NCBI GenBank assembly: GCA_913775095.1
Contig: CAJYIW010000006.1
Location: 1 to 64,000, forward strand
Length of the DNA stretch: 64,000 nucleotides
Direction: 5' to 3'
Origin: an uncultured Siphonobacter sp.
GTDB lineage: Bacteria > Bacteroidota > Bacteroidia > Cytophagales > Spirosomataceae
Shown here: piece after piece, positions 15,206 to 25,402 of the stretch
Layout: each line of letters opens with the position of its first letter
Position numbering within the stretch: the first letter of the stretch is position 1
Program-made: the position numbers and the translations under genes
Notes under the pieces: model-generated
Told to the model about the DNA's origin: nothing
The model's database searches: none
What the model saw: only the letters and a program-made list of their open reading frames with translations

Positions 15206-17656
15206 TTACGCGGGGAGATACACGCAAAAGGACGCACCTTTGCCCGGATCGCCCTGAGCCTGAATAAATCCGCCGTGATTACTTACTACTTTCTGACAGA
15301 TGGCCAGCCCCACGCCCGTACCCGCAAATTCATTTTTACCGTGTAATCGCTGGAATACTCCAAAAATGCGATCGGCGTAGGTTTCATCAAACCCAATGCC
15401 GTTGTCTTTGATGATGATGCGGTGATACTCTCCTCTGCCGGGTTGCCATTTGTCAGTTACTGCAATTTGATCGGAAGAGAACAACTGATACTTTATGTCG
15501 ATGTGAGGAATCATCGGATTCCCCTGTAGATCTTTGCTGCTGAACTTTAAGGCGTTGGACAGGAGGTTTTGAAAGAGTTGCTCCAGTTGCCGTTCGTCGG
15601 CTCTGATGACGGGTAACTCCTCACTTTCAATCCGGGCATTCGTTTCTTCAATGGATACGGAGAGATTATCCATCACCTGATTCAGGACCTGAGAGAGGCT
15701 GGTAGACTGAGTAAGAACGGGGCCATTGGAAATTCTGGAAAACGTCAGCAGATCCTGAATGAGAACACTCATGCGTTGGGCTGAACCCTGAATGCGTTCC
15801 AGAAAACGAGCATCTTCTCCCAGCGTTTGCTGGTGCCGCCGGACGAGCAGATCACTAAATTGCTGAACTTTGCGAAGGGGTTCCTGCAAATCATGACTGG
15901 CAATGTAGGCGAACTGTTCCAGACTTTCGTTCGAACGGCTCAGGTGTTCATTCGTCAGGTACAGTTGCTGATTAATCCGGGCCAGATCCTCATTGGAAGT
16001 GGCGAGCTCTACATTAATCGCGGCGAGCTCTTCCGTTCGTTTCTGCACCAGAAGCTCCAGAGACGCCTTGTTTTCCATTTGCAGCGTGATGTCCTGAGCA
16101 CTACCGCTGACGCTTATGGCTACACCCTGGCGATCACGGTTGATTTTTCCCTGAGCGTGAATACTCCGTTTTTGCCCGGTTTTTAATCCGGTAATCGTAT
16201 AAATCACATCAAAAAAACCATTGCTGCCGGGTAGCCGGGCTTCCCTGATCGCCTGGTGGATCAGCGGGTGATCATCCGCAAGAATGGGTTCATACCCCCG
16301 TTCGATGGTCAGTTCTTCCTGCGGGTCAAATTCACACCACTGCCGCAAACGATCCGAGTATTCTACCTTTCTGGTATTAAAATTTACTTCCCAGGTGGCC
16401 AGTTCAGCCAGTTCGATCGCCTCCGCTAATTCGGCCTGGGCTTTGGCCAGCCGCTGCTGTATCCGAATGGCCTCGGTTACGTCAATGGCTATATCCAGAA
16501 TGGCATAGACTTCGCCTTTTTCGTTTAATAAGGGAGTATAGGTAATGTTGTAAATATTATAGGTCATTACCCCGTGCCGAACGATATTAACCTGAGAGCC
16601 ATCACTTTGGAACATGACTCCCGAGGTGTATACCTCATCAAGTATTTGCAGGAAGGGTTGATTTTCCAGTTCGGGCATTACTTCTCTTAGGGGTTTACCC
16701 ACAATGTCCGGCCCTTTCCCGACAATATCAATAAAAGCCTGATTAGGCATTTCGACCACTAAATCTCTGCCTACGAACAGGCCCATGGCCGCCGGAGCGG
16801 TAGCAATGATGTCGCGAAGCTGGGCTTCACGGGCTTCCACCACTTTTCTGCTTCGCACCTGTTCGGTTACATCCGTAGCAATCACGAGAATACCGGAGAT
16901 GTTCTGCTGCCCGGCCTGACGTTGCGGATGATACGTTAGATCGACGTAGATGGTTTCGAGCTCCTGATTACGCCGCAGGGTTACCGCCACTTCCTTGGCA
17001 ATGTAGGGAATACCCGTTTCTAACACGCCTTGCAATAATTCCACAAAGCCCTGCCCTTCAAGTTCCGGCAGGGCCTGCATGAGGGATTTACCGATGATCT
17101 GATGGGGCTTTCTCCCGACCAGCTCTCCGTAAAATTCATTCGCGGACAAAAAGGTTAGCCCCCGGCGATCCAATTGAGCAATGCCGACCGGAGAGGATTC
17201 AAATGCGTTAAGAATCTGTGACTGAGCCTGATGTTCTCGCTCCAGGTTCTTCATATCCTGAGTTACATCCTGAGCGACCCCGCCGAAACGATACACCTGT
17301 CCGTTTTCATCAAAATACGACTTGCCATAGAAGCGAACCCAGCGAAGGATTCCGTCATCCGCTCCAATGGTTCGGTAAGTAATATCATATAAACCGCCAT
17401 ACTCCTGCTGAAACGCTTTCTGCACGGCTTCATCCACCCGGCTTACGTCTTCGGGATGAATGTAGGCAATAGCTTCTTCATAAGGGAAGTGATGGTCTCT
17501 GGAGAGTCCAAAGAGCTCCTGACAGCGATCATCCCAAATCAGTTTCATCGAACTGGGATCCAGCTCCCATACGCCCAGACCTGCGGATGTTAAAGCAAAA
17601 TCTATATCTAAACGATCCCGGAGCGAGCTGGGTATGGAAGAATTTTCACCTGGCAT
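15206..17656 (-). CDS. Multi-PAS sensor histidine kinase
   Basis: 816 residues from the ATG at 17656 (a TTG three codons upstream is possible). Soluble, with about four PAS/PAC modules over residues 15-530, a helical linker (ELAAINVELATSNEDLARIN), HisKA with the phospho-His in SHDLQEPLRK near residue 585, and HATPase with N box LFQNLLSNALKFSS, G1 DNGIGFD and G2 GTGVGLAIC. Its architecture and wording match the kinase at 11398-13779, showing a tandem duplication of kinase plus receiver. It is the first gene of the signalling cluster on this strand. The sensed signal cannot be inferred from sequence. Confidence 0.88.
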   Translation of the reverse strand: MPGENSSIPSSLRDRLDIDFALTSAGLGVWELDPSSMKLIWDDRCQELFGLSRDHHFPYEEAIAYIHPEDVSRVDEAVQKAFQQEYGGLYDITYRTIGADDGILRWVRFYGKSYFDENGQVYRFGGVAQDVTQDMKNLEREHQAQSQILNAFESSPVGIAQLDRRGLTFLSANEFYGELVGRKPHQIIGKSLMQALPELEGQGFVELLQGVLETGIPYIAKEVAVTLRRNQELETIYVDLTYHPQRQAGQQNISGILVIATDVTEQVRSRKVVEAREAQLRDIIATAPAAMGLFVGRDLVVEMPNQAFIDIVGKGPDIVGKPLREVMPELENQPFLQILDEVYTSGVMFQSDGSQVNIVRHGVMTYNIYNITYTPLLNEKGEVYAILDIAIDVTEAIRIQQRLAKAQAELAEAIELAELATWEVNFNTRKVEYSDRLRQWCEFDPQEELTIERGYEPILADDHPLIHQAIREARLPGSNGFFDVIYTITGLKTGQKRSIHAQGKINRDRQGVAISVSGSAQDITLQMENKASLELLVQKRTEELAAINVELATSNEDLARINQQLYLTNEHLSRSNESLEQFAYIASHDLQEPLRKVQQFSDLLVRRHQQTLGEDARFLERIQGSAQRMSVLIQDLLTFSRISNGPVLTQSTSLSQVLNQVMDNLSVSIEETNARIESEELPVIRADERQLEQLFQNLLSNALKFSSKDLQGNPMIPHIDIKYQLFSSDQIAVTDKWQPGRGEYHRIIIKDNGIGFDETYADRIFGVFQRLHGKNEFAGTGVGLAICQKVVSNHGGFIQAQGDPGKGASFCVYLPA

Positions 17657-17798
17657 GTGAGTCAATTTCTAGAAAAGTGTAAACGTGTAACCATTCCAGC
17701 TAAAAATGGTTGCCACTTGTGGAAACGGGGTATCCCCCAAGCACAAGTCTCAGTCTTGGAGATCACGGAATTACGTTCCAGAGGTATTTCATATAAAT

Positions 17799-17836
17799 CA
17801 CGAAGAGCCCCTCAGGATTTTGAGAGGCTCTTCGTG
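17799..17836 (-). terminator. Hairpin terminator of the zinc dehydrogenase gene
   Basis: CACGAAGAGCC at 17799-17809 with its exact complement at 17826-17836, plus partial pairing inside the loop (CCTCA with TGAG). It lies 26 bases past the stop of the minus-strand zinc dehydrogenase that ends at 17862. Confidence 0.7.
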
Positions 17837-17861
17837 AGAAAGGACTATAAAGCCACATCTT

Positions 17862-19031
17862 TTACTTCCAGGGATCCAGTACTACTTTCACACAGTCATC
17901 CACTCGCCGCTTGAAGATGTCATAGGCATGAGACACCTCCGTCAGGGGCAGGCGGTGCGTGATGATATCATCGAGCTTTACTTTGCCTTCTGCCACATAG
18001 TTCAATAAGGTGTCGATGTGTTTGTGAGCCGGAGCCTGACCGCCTTTCAGAATAATCCCTTTGTCAAAGAACTGACCAATCGGGAAATTATCGTAGGTAG
18101 TGGGGTAAACGCCTAATACCGATACAATACCACCCCGCCGAACGGCACTCATGCAGGCTTCCAGTACTTTGGGTGAGCCTTTTTCCAGGTTAATGACGGC
18201 TTTGGCCCGATCCAGTAAGTTACGGTCCGGTTCGAAACCAACGGCTTCCACGCACACGTCGGCTCCGCGTCCGTTGGTCATTTCCCGGATTTGAGCCACT
18301 ACGTCCTTGGCATCGCTGTCCCAGAGAATGGTTTCGCAGTTAGCCGTTTGTTTAGCTTTTTCCAGACGATAGGGAAGGGTGTCGACAATAACGACCCGGG
18401 CTGCTCCCCGCAACCACGCACTTTTGGCGGCCATGATTCCTACGGGGCCAGCTCCAAAAATGGCTACGGTTTCGCCACCTTTTACTTCACCCCAGTCAAT
18501 ACCGCTGTAACCCGTCGGAAAAATATCCGTCAGGAAAAGGACCTGTTCGTCCGTCAGATTATCCGGAACGATACGGGGACCGTAATCGGCGTAAGGCACC
18601 CGAACGTATTGTGCCTGTCCGCCGTCATAGCCGCCGTATAAATCAGTATAGCCAAATAAGGCTCCGCCTTTTTCCGTCAGCAGCCCCCCTTCAGGACCAT
18701 AATGTTCGGGATTGCTGTTTTCACAGTGCCCGGGCAGGTGATGGTCGCAGAAGAAGCAGTGACCGCAGGCAATGGGAAAGGGAACCACGACCCGGTCGCC
18801 GCGTTTCAGATTTTTGATTTGTGGGCCTACTTCTTCGACAATGCCCATAAACTCGTGACCCAGCACCATCGGTCGGGGCTGAGGCAGTCCACCCGAATAA
18901 ATATGCAGGTCCGAGCCACAGATCGCCGTGGCCGTTACCTTTAAAATAATGTCTCTTCCTTCCTGAATGGTAGGATCATCTACGTTGTCACAGGTGACCG
19001 TTTTAGGACCGTGAATTCGGGCTGCTTTCAT
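17862..19031 (-). CDS. Zinc-dependent alcohol dehydrogenase, formaldehyde-dehydrogenase-like subgroup
   Basis: 389-residue medium-chain dehydrogenase. Catalytic zinc ligands fit Cys38 (CGSDLH) and His59-Glu60 (GHEF). Structural zinc ligands fit Cys89, Cys92, Cys95 and Cys103 (CGHCFFCDHHLPGHC). The NAD-binding Rossmann motif is AIFGAGPVGIMAA. The long insert after the structural lobe (GGALFGYTDLYGGYDGGQAQYVRVP) is typical of the glutathione-independent formaldehyde dehydrogenase/FdhA-like subgroup, although many members act on other aldehydes or alcohols. It is monocistronic with its own terminator. It is divergent from the glycosyltransferase pair that begins at 19263, and shares a region with catalase and YciF-type genes, in keeping with a stress role. 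Confidence 0.85.
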   Translation of the reverse strand: MKAARIHGPKTVTCDNVDDPTIQEGRDIILKVTATAICGSDLHIYSGGLPQPRPMVLGHEFMGIVEEVGPQIKNLKRGDRVVVPFPIACGHCFFCDHHLPGHCENSNPEHYGPEGGLLTEKGGALFGYTDLYGGYDGGQAQYVRVPYADYGPRIVPDNLTDEQVLFLTDIFPTGYSGIDWGEVKGGETVAIFGAGPVGIMAAKSAWLRGAARVVIVDTLPYRLEKAKQTANCETILWDSDAKDVVAQIREMTNGRGADVCVEAVGFEPDRNLLDRAKAVINLEKGSPKVLEACMSAVRRGGIVSVLGVYPTTYDNFPIGQFFDKGIILKGGQAPAHKHIDTLLNYVAEGKVKLDDIITHRLPLTEVSHAYDIFKRRVDDCVKVVLDPWK

Positions 19032-19262
19032 AGGAATAGTGGTTTAAATGAAAGAAACAGATATAGAATCATGCCAGTAAGTGGGGTGATTACGAGAGGT
19101 AATCCCCACTGGAATCTTCTCCAGTACCGCTTAATTAATTCCCGTTTTTCTAGTTGTTTCTGCTTTACCCAATGGTCCAGCGAGGCCTGTATTCCCCCAT
19201 TTAATAGGGAATGCTTCTTTTTGATTTCACCTGACGAAAACCAACTCCCTAACATCATTTTT

Positions 19263-20351
19263 ATGAAAATCGGCATCATTGCCCATTTGAAACATCCCAT
19301 CCGCAAGCCGTTCATGGGTGGACTCGAAGCCTTTACCTATGACATTTGTAAACGGCTGGAAAAACGAGGTCATGAGGTGGTGCTCTACGCCAGTTCCGGG
19401 TCAGATGCCGCCTCCGTTATTAAACCCATTCTGGAAGACAATGCCTACAATCAACTCACCGGAACCCGCTATCCTTCCCATGAATTATGCCAGGATTTCA
19501 TTACTACCCATCACGCTTACGTAGAACTTATGCAGGACATCGACTTTGATGAGCTGGATATCATTTTTAACAATAGCCTGAATTACGTACCCATCACGAT
19601 GGCCTCAGTCGTTCGGACGCCCATGCTGACGGTATTGCATACGCCACCCATTTTCGAGATGAAAAAAGCCGTTAGCCGGGAACAGCAGTCGGGCAAGATC
19701 CGCTACGTTTCCGTGTCAGAGAAAAATGCCCGGTCGTGGTCGCCCTACGTGGCTTCCTGTCAGGTTATTAACAACGGTATTGACTTGTCAACCTGGACAT
19801 TTCATCCGGAAAATCAGAAAGAATACATCCTCTGGTTCGGCCGTATTCACCCCGACAAAGGACTGCATCTGGCCATACTGGCGGCCAAAACCGCGGGTAA
19901 ACGTCTGAAAATTGCCGGGACCATCAGCGATGCCGCTTATTTTGAAGAATGGGTGAAACCCCTGCTCGATGATACCATCGAAATGGTCGGTCACTGTACG
20001 CCCGAAGAACTGAACGGACTCATCGGAAACGCGGAAGTGTGTCTCATTACGCCCTGCTGGGACGAACCTTTTGGGCTGGTAGTGGCCGAATCGCTGGCCT
20101 GCGGTACGCCCGTGGCGGGGATTTCCCGGGGGGCCTTACCTACGCTGTTGAGTCCGCAAACGGGCTGTCTGTCTTTCTCTGCCAATCCCGAGAGTCTGGC
20201 CATCTGCATCCACGAAGCTGCCCGGCTGGATCGGCAGGCCTGCCGTGAGCGGGCTGAAAGTTTTTTCGATGTCGAGCGAATGGTAGATGCTTATGAAGAA
20301 ACTTTTCTGGAAATGATTGCCCAGCATTCATCCGTTTCGTATGCCGTCTAA
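19263..20351 (+). CDS. Glycosyltransferase family 4 protein
   Basis: 362 residues from the ATG at 19263 (MKIGIIAHLKHPIRKPFMGG), chosen because the GT-B N-terminal strand starts here; the open frame extends back to 19011 into the dehydrogenase start. The GT4 features are the glycine-rich acceptor loop MGGLEAF, the nucleotide-sugar site WFGRIHPDKGLHLA, and the E-x7-E motif region CWDEPFGLVVAESLACGTPV. It is cytoplasmic or membrane-associated and transfers a sugar from an NDP-sugar with retention. It overlaps the next glycosyltransferase by 11 bases, so the two are translationally coupled. The acceptor is unknown. Confidence 0.87.
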   Translation: MKIGIIAHLKHPIRKPFMGGLEAFTYDICKRLEKRGHEVVLYASSGSDAASVIKPILEDNAYNQLTGTRYPSHELCQDFITTHHAYVELMQDIDFDELDIIFNNSLNYVPITMASVVRTPMLTVLHTPPIFEMKKAVSREQQSGKIRYVSVSEKNARSWSPYVASCQVINNGIDLSTWTFHPENQKEYILWFGRIHPDKGLHLAILAAKTAGKRLKIAGTISDAAYFEEWVKPLLDDTIEMVGHCTPEELNGLIGNAEVCLITPCWDEPFGLVVAESLACGTPVAGISRGALPTLLSPQTGCLSFSANPESLAICIHEAARLDRQACRERAESFFDVERMVDAYEETFLEMIAQHSSVSYAV

Positions 20352-21417
20352 CGTTGCTTTTTACATTCATCACCACGGAGCGGGCCATTTGATGCGGGCC
20401 ATCGCCATTGCCGAACAACTCACGGACTGCTCCGTGACTTTTCTGGGTAGTAATCTGAAAAAACACCAGACGCTCATTCCGGGGGGTATTCACTGCATTC
20501 ATCTTCCGCTGGATGTGCCCCAGCCTGACGACGTGCATCACCAGCCGGGACCCGGAGCCGATTGTTTTCATTACGCTCCGCTGGCCGTAGGTGGCCTGAC
20601 GAAACGCATGGCTCTGCTTACGCAATTTCTAACGTCTCAGGAATCCTTACTTCTCGTGGTGGATGTTTCCGTGGAGGTTACCTTACTGGCCCGTTTGCTG
20701 GGCATTCCTACCCTGGTGATTCGTCAGCACGGACATCGTCAGGATTTGGCTCACCGGATGGCCTACGAAAGTGCCCAGCTTCTGGTGGCCCCTTACCCCG
20801 ATTGGATGGCCGATCGGCAGGAAGACTGGCTGGAAAGTAAAACGCTGTATTCCGGGGGATTTTCCCGGTTCACCTTTACTGCAAAACCTGTTGATCTGGG
20901 AGTAATTAAAAATCAGGTAGCTGTGTTTGTGGGACAAGGAGGAAGCTCTTTAGACTCCAACCTGTTGAAGCAATTATCCCGACAATGTCCTGATTATGAG
21001 TTTCATGTACTGGGCATTTCACCTCTGGAAGCCGAACCTGATTTTCAGAATCTGATTTTTCATGGCCGTCTGGACAATCCTCTACCCGTGTTGATGCGTG
21101 CTGAGTTAGTCATTGGAAATGCGGGACATAATACTGTCATGGAAATGGCCGATTTACAAAAGAAATTCGTCTGCATTGCCGAGGAGAGGCCCTTTTCGGA
21201 GCAGGAACAAAAAGCGGCCTTTCTCAGGGAAAAGGCTCTGGCCGTAGTGCTCTCAGCCGGGGATCTGGCCGAAACTGACTGGCCCACCACTTTACGGAAA
21301 GCCCAGGCCCTGCACCTGGATCACTGGCGGGGCACCATCAATCCGCAGGCCCTGAGGCAGATTGCCGCAGCCATCCGGAAAGAATGGGAGAAGATTTACG
21401 ATTTCAGGGCCTGCTGA
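20341..21417 (+). CDS. MurG-like (GT-B) glycosyltransferase
   Basis: 358 residues from the ATG at 20341, which overlaps the end of the upstream GT4 gene. The N-terminus FYIHHHGAGHLMRAIAIAEQL is the GT28/MurG-like acceptor loop with a G-x-GH motif. The C-terminal domain contains VFVGQGGSSLDSNLL and the donor-binding stretch AELVIGNAGHNTVMEMADLQKKF, followed by PFSEQEQKAAFL. It is not MurG itself, since the rest of the peptidoglycan cluster is absent. Together with the GT4 protein it probably builds a glycolipid or solute glycoside. The 3' end overlaps the convergent GT2 gene by 22 bases. Confidence 0.8.
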   Translation: MPSNVAFYIHHHGAGHLMRAIAIAEQLTDCSVTFLGSNLKKHQTLIPGGIHCIHLPLDVPQPDDVHHQPGPGADCFHYAPLAVGGLTKRMALLTQFLTSQESLLLVVDVSVEVTLLARLLGIPTLVIRQHGHRQDLAHRMAYESAQLLVAPYPDWMADRQEDWLESKTLYSGGFSRFTFTAKPVDLGVIKNQVAVFVGQGGSSLDSNLLKQLSRQCPDYEFHVLGISPLEAEPDFQNLIFHGRLDNPLPVLMRAELVIGNAGHNTVMEMADLQKKFVCIAEERPFSEQEQKAAFLREKALAVVLSAGDLAETDWPTTLRKAQALHLDHWRGTINPQALRQIAAAIRKEWEKIYDFRAC

Positions 21418-22226
21418 ATTTCCAGTTCCGAAGGAAGCTGGAGGATCTTAATCTGATGTTCCAACCAGGTTATGTATCCCCGCTTCTGAAAGGCCTTCAG
21501 CCAGCCTTCCATGGGCCAGCGGTTCCATTTCTGATGAAATCGCCGGGCATTGGATACAATGGATTCCAAATGATTCAGCGGGGGAGAATAACTCGGGTGG
21601 TATTGGTGATAGACCACCGCTGGCAGGGTAATCATGTCCATGTTCTGGTGACGGGCAGTAAAGGAAAAATCGGTATCCTCTGCTCCGTATCCCGTAAAAT
21701 GCTCATCAAAGCCGCCGATCTGATCAAACACGCTCCGGCTACAGCCGAAATTCAGGGACCAGAATAGTTCGTAAGGAAACTGCCTGAGGTGTCCCCGGAC
21801 GGGATCTGAACTGCTGTAGTTTTCCAGTTGCTCCAATACATCAGGCTTTTGCGTATTTTCCTGACTCAGGTATCGAACCTGTCCGGCATACAGAGCCTGA
21901 TCGTTCTTTTCAAAAGCTTCCGCATATTCCCCGATCAGGGACCGGCTACTGATGCAATCCACGTCAATCCATACACAATGATCATACTGAGCCTGGGCAA
22001 AGGCATGGTTGCGGGCTTTGGCCAGGGGTAATGTTTCCTCAGACTGAAGTTCAAGACAACGTATAGGAAAGGACGTTAGAGGAAGTTCGCCGGGGTAAGC
22101 TTTTTCATTCATGTGAACAATTACCAATTCAGCAGGGCTTATTTCACTGTTTGTTAACCCCTGAATAAATTGGACTAAAGCTCTTTTTCTTCCCTGGACT
22201 AAGGTTAAAACGGAGATGGATGGCAT
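21396..22226 (-). CDS. Glycosyltransferase family 2 protein (galactosyltransferase-like C-terminus)
   Basis: 276 residues. GT-A fold start MPSISVLTLVQGRKRALVQF, donor-metal motif WIDVDC (D-x-D), and the C-terminal glycosyltransferase motif GGFDEHFTGYGAEDTDFSF, which is the GWGxED-like signature of galactosyltransferase-type GT2 enzymes. It has no membrane segment. It is convergent with, and overlaps by 22 bases, the MurG-like gene, an unusual arrangement that forces the two transcripts to read into each other. It probably joins the two upstream glycosyltransferases in one glycan pathway. Confidence 0.85.
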   Translation of the reverse strand: MPSISVLTLVQGRKRALVQFIQGLTNSEISPAELVIVHMNEKAYPGELPLTSFPIRCLELQSEETLPLAKARNHAFAQAQYDHCVWIDVDCISSRSLIGEYAEAFEKNDQALYAGQVRYLSQENTQKPDVLEQLENYSSSDPVRGHLRQFPYELFWSLNFGCSRSVFDQIGGFDEHFTGYGAEDTDFSFTARHQNMDMITLPAVVYHQYHPSYSPPLNHLESIVSNARRFHQKWNRWPMEGWLKAFQKRGYITWLEHQIKILQLPSELEIQQALKS

Positions 22227-22561
22227 GGGAATGGGAATTCTGTTTCGGGTAATCCTTGTAAAATAAAAGTGCCCGCTTTGCCTGACACCGACGACCCCTG
22301 ACAGATCAAAGCTACCGGGATGAAGCTATGATGGATGAAAGTACACTCGGACTTTAAATTAAGCTTTTCAATGAAGATAGCCAGCCCGTCATTAACAACT
22401 ATTCGCTATCAAAAGATAATTTTCCTGTTTAGGAGCCTTTTGGCATTTATTTTATTTCCATCTATCGTAAGAACATAGCATTTTATACCTCTTTCCTCCC
22501 CACTAGAAGATGGTATGGGATTTATAGGTTTTATCAGAAACGTATCTAATCTATTCTGGTT
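22227..22561. other. Divergent intergenic region
   Basis: About 335 bases between the minus-strand GT2 start and the plus-strand YciF/catalase operon. AT-rich near the right side. I see no complete -33/-7 promoter, but this must contain the promoters of both units; no repeat or small gene is visible. Confidence 0.4.
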
Positions 22562-23113
22562 ATGAAAAATACAACGGGTGCTGAACCTACCTATAAAACC
22601 AAAACGTCTCCTTCAGCGGAGCCAGCTTTACAGGAACTCTTCGTGGATTGCCTCCGGGATATTTACTGGGCCGAAAACCATCTGGTCCAGAGTCTGCCTA
22701 AAATGATTGGCTCTGCCACATCCGGCAAACTTAAAAAAGCTCTGGAAGATCACCTGGCTGAAACCGAAACCCACGTGGATCGGCTGGAGCAGATTTTCGA
22801 GCTGCTGGGTGAAAAAGCCGTGGCCAAAAAATGCGATGCGATGGAAGGCCTGACGAAAGAAGGCGAAGGCATCATTGAAAGCACGGACGAAGGAACTGCC
22901 ACGCGGGATGTGGGTATTATTCTGGCTTCTCAGAAAGTAGAGCACTACGAAATTGCTACCTACGGCGGATTAACGCAACTGGCCCAAACCCTGGGTTACG
23001 ATGAAGTATCTTCCCTGCTTTCTCAAACGCTGGAAGAAGAAAAACAGGCGGATGCCTTACTAACAGAAGTAGCCGAAAGCGATGTAAACTACAAGGCATC
23101 TCAGGAAGCCTAA
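22562..23113 (+). CDS. YciF/YciE-family ferritin-like protein (DUF892)
   Basis: 183 residues, a four-helix ferritin-like bundle. Helix 1 is LQELFVDCLRDIYWAENHLV; helix 2 carries HLAETETHVDRLEQIFELLG with E-x6-H-type metal ligands; helix 4 holds EEEKQADALL. The family is induced by osmotic and general stress in enterobacteria, and some members are diiron oxidases. A 30-residue polar N-terminus precedes the core. It lies 27 bases before the catalase start on the same strand, which makes an oxidative-stress operon very likely and hints at peroxide or iron handling. Confidence 0.88.
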   Translation: MKNTTGAEPTYKTKTSPSAEPALQELFVDCLRDIYWAENHLVQSLPKMIGSATSGKLKKALEDHLAETETHVDRLEQIFELLGEKAVAKKCDAMEGLTKEGEGIIESTDEGTATRDVGIILASQKVEHYEIATYGGLTQLAQTLGYDEVSSLLSQTLEEEKQADALLTEVAESDVNYKASQEA

Positions 23114-23140
23114 GCCCCTTACCTATCTATTACGAGCAAA

Positions 23141-25312
23141 ATGACCGATCAGAAAAATCAGCCGGGCAATGATAAAATTGAGAACCTGGCCCCTCATACC
23201 GAGCAATCCTCGGGCGAAAAAATGACGACCAACACCGGTCTGAAAATCAGTGATGACAATAACTCCCTGAAAGCGGGAGATCGGGGTCCTTCTTTACTGG
23301 AGGACTTCATTTTACGCGAAAAAATAACGCATTTTGACCACGAACGCATTCCCGAACGGGTCGTACACGCCCGCGGATCCGGAGCACACGGCGTTTTTAA
23401 GGTGTATGAGTCCATGGCTCACCTGACAAAGGCCCAGTTTCTGAATGATCCTTCCCTGGAAACACCCGTGTTCGTTCGGTTCTCTACCGTTGCCGGTTCG
23501 CGGGGATCTACGGATCTGGCCCGTGATGTCCGGGGTTTTGCCGTTAAGTTTTATACCCAGGAGGGTAACTTCGATCTGGTTGGCAATAACATGCCCGTTT
23601 TCTTTATTCAGGATGCCATCAAGTTTCCGGATCTGGTTCACGCCGTTAAGCCAGAGCCCGACAACGAAATTCCGCAGGCGGCTTCGGCTCACGATACGTT
23701 CTGGGATTTCATTTCTCTGATGCCCGAATCTGCTCACATGATCATGTGGGCCATGAGCGACCGGGCCCTTCCCCGCAGTTACCGCATGATGGAAGGTTTC
23801 GGCGTGCATACCTTCCGTTTCATCAACGCAGAAGGCGTCTCGAGTTTCGTAAAATTCCACTGGAAACCCTTATTAGGCGTTCACTCCGTGGCCTGGGATG
23901 AAGCTCAGAATATTTCAGGGAAAGACCCCGATTTTCACCGCCGCGATTTATGGGATGCCATTGAAAGCGGTCAGTTCCCGGAATGGGAATTAGGCATACA
24001 GATCGTAGCCGAGGAAGACGAATTCAAATTTGATTTCGACTTACTGGATTCAACCAAAATCATTCCGGAAGAACTGGTGCCGGTACAACGAATCGGTAAA
24101 CTGACCCTGAATCGTAACCCCGATAACTTTTTTGCCGAAACCGAACAGGTGGCTTTCCACCTGGGTCACGTGGTACCCGGTATTGACTTTACCAACGACC
24201 CACTGTTACAGGGACGTTTGTTCTCCTACACCGATACCCAACTCTTACGACTGGGCGGACCTAATTTTCAGGAAATACCCATCAACCGTCCAATCAATGC
24301 GGTGCATAACAATCAGCGGGACGGTCACATGCGTCAGACCATTAACAAAGGTAAAGCCAGTTACCATCCCAACTCTTTAGGAGGTGGGTATCCCGAGCAG
24401 GCTACGTCTGCGGAGGGCGGTTTTTCCAGCTATCCCGAACGCATCGAAGCCCGGAAGGTAAGGGCTCGGAGCCGGAGTTTTATGGATCATTTCAGTCAGG
24501 CCCGGCTGTTCTTCAATAGCCAGTCTGAGCCGGAGAAAAATCACATCATCGAGGCCCTTAGCTTCGAACTGGGGAAAGTTAAAACCGTGGCCATCCGGGA
24601 GCGAATGCTGGGTATCCTATCGTTGATCGATAAAAATCTGGCGGCTGAAGTAGCCTTTGCGTTACGCATCCCGGTACCTCAGGATCCGGCCTTGCCCGTC
24701 AATCACAGCGTTCCTGCGGATGCAAACCCTGCTGATTATGATCCCATTATGGCCGAAGGTTCGCTTACCTCATCCGCGGCCCTGAGTATGGAGAACACCG
24801 TAAAAAATACCATCCAGACCCGGAAAATCGCCTTTCTGGCGGCGGATGGTGTCGATGAAGAGTCCCTGCAAACGGTGAAAAGCAAACTGGAAGCCGAAGG
24901 AGCGGTGGTGGAAGTGATTGCTCCACGACTCAATTTCATTCTGTCTTCGGATAACAAGGAAATTGCGGTGGATCACAGTTTCTTAACCGCAGCTTCCGTT
25001 CTGTACGATGCCGTCTATGTGCCGGGTGGAACCAATAGCGTTGCTACCATAGAAGCCGATGCCGACGCGGTTCATTTCCTGAATGAGGCTTTCAAACACT
25101 GCAAGCCAATTGCGGCTCATGCCTCGGCCCGGCAGGTGCTGGAATCTACCTACTTTGCGAAAAAACTCCCTGCCGATTTTTCAGAAGACACCGTCTTACG
25201 CGAAGGCCTGGTGGTGGGTGAAGATTCTGAAAAAGTAGCCGAATTATTCACCAAAGCGATTGCTCAGCACCGTTTCTGGGAAAGAGAAAAACCCAGAAAA
25301 GTTCCAGCTTAG
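23141..25312 (+). CDS. katE: Large-subunit catalase (HPII/KatE type) with C-terminal GATase-like domain
   Basis: 723 residues, close to E. coli HPII (753). The heme catalase core has the catalytic His at about 76 ([11 protein letters not shown]), distal Asn in [12 protein letters not shown], and the proximal heme Tyr in [16 protein letters not shown]. Residues from about 590 onward ([19 protein letters not shown]) form the flavodoxin-like/class I glutamine amidotransferase domain that marks large clade 2 catalases. It converts hydrogen peroxide to water and oxygen in the cytoplasm. It is the second gene of an operon with the YciF-type protein and ends in a strong terminator. The gene beyond the terminator, convergent, encodes an ankyrin protein. 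Confidence 0.95.
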   Translation: MTDQKNQPGNDKIENLAPHTEQSSGEKMTTNTGLKISDDNNSLKAGDRGPSLLEDFILREKITHFDHERIPERVVHARGSGAHGVFKVYESMAHLTKAQFLNDPSLETPVFVRFSTVAGSRGSTDLARDVRGFAVKFYTQEGNFDLVGNNMPVFFIQDAIKFPDLVHAVKPEPDNEIPQAASAHDTFWDFISLMPESAHMIMWAMSDRALPRSYRMMEGFGVHTFRFINAEGVSSFVKFHWKPLLGVHSVAWDEAQNISGKDPDFHRRDLWDAIESGQFPEWELGIQIVAEEDEFKFDFDLLDSTKIIPEELVPVQRIGKLTLNRNPDNFFAETEQVAFHLGHVVPGIDFTNDPLLQGRLFSYTDTQLLRLGGPNFQEIPINRPINAVHNNQRDGHMRQTINKGKASYHPNSLGGGYPEQATSAEGGFSSYPERIEARKVRARSRSFMDHFSQARLFFNSQSEPEKNHIIEALSFELGKVKTVAIRERMLGILSLIDKNLAAEVAFALRIPVPQDPALPVNHSVPADANPADYDPIMAEGSLTSSAALSMENTVKNTIQTRKIAFLAADGVDEESLQTVKSKLEAEGAVVEVIAPRLNFILSSDNKEIAVDHSFLTAASVLYDAVYVPGGTNSVATIEADADAVHFLNEAFKHCKPIAAHASARQVLESTYFAKKLPADFSEDTVLREGLVVGEDSEKVAELFTKAIAQHRFWEREKPRKVPA

Positions 25313-25322
25313 CAGAACACAT

Positions 25323-25360
25323 AAAAAATCCCGGTCTGAATCATCAGACCGGGATTTTTT
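25323..25360. terminator. Strong hairpin terminator after katE
   Basis: A-rich run, then ATCCCGGTCTGA, a short ATCA loop, its complement TCAGACCGGGAT and a T6 run. The structure is symmetrical (A-run before, T-run after), so it can terminate the catalase operon from the left and the ankyrin gene from the right. Confidence 0.9.
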
Positions 25361-25402
25361 ATGTGATGATATATCCAACGGTAAATGCTTACGAATCAGG
25401 TG

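Noticed and set aside
23312-23860. 182-codon minus-strand frame inside katE
   Set aside because: It lies fully within a strongly supported catalase gene and gives His-rich, non-homologous text typical of antisense frames.
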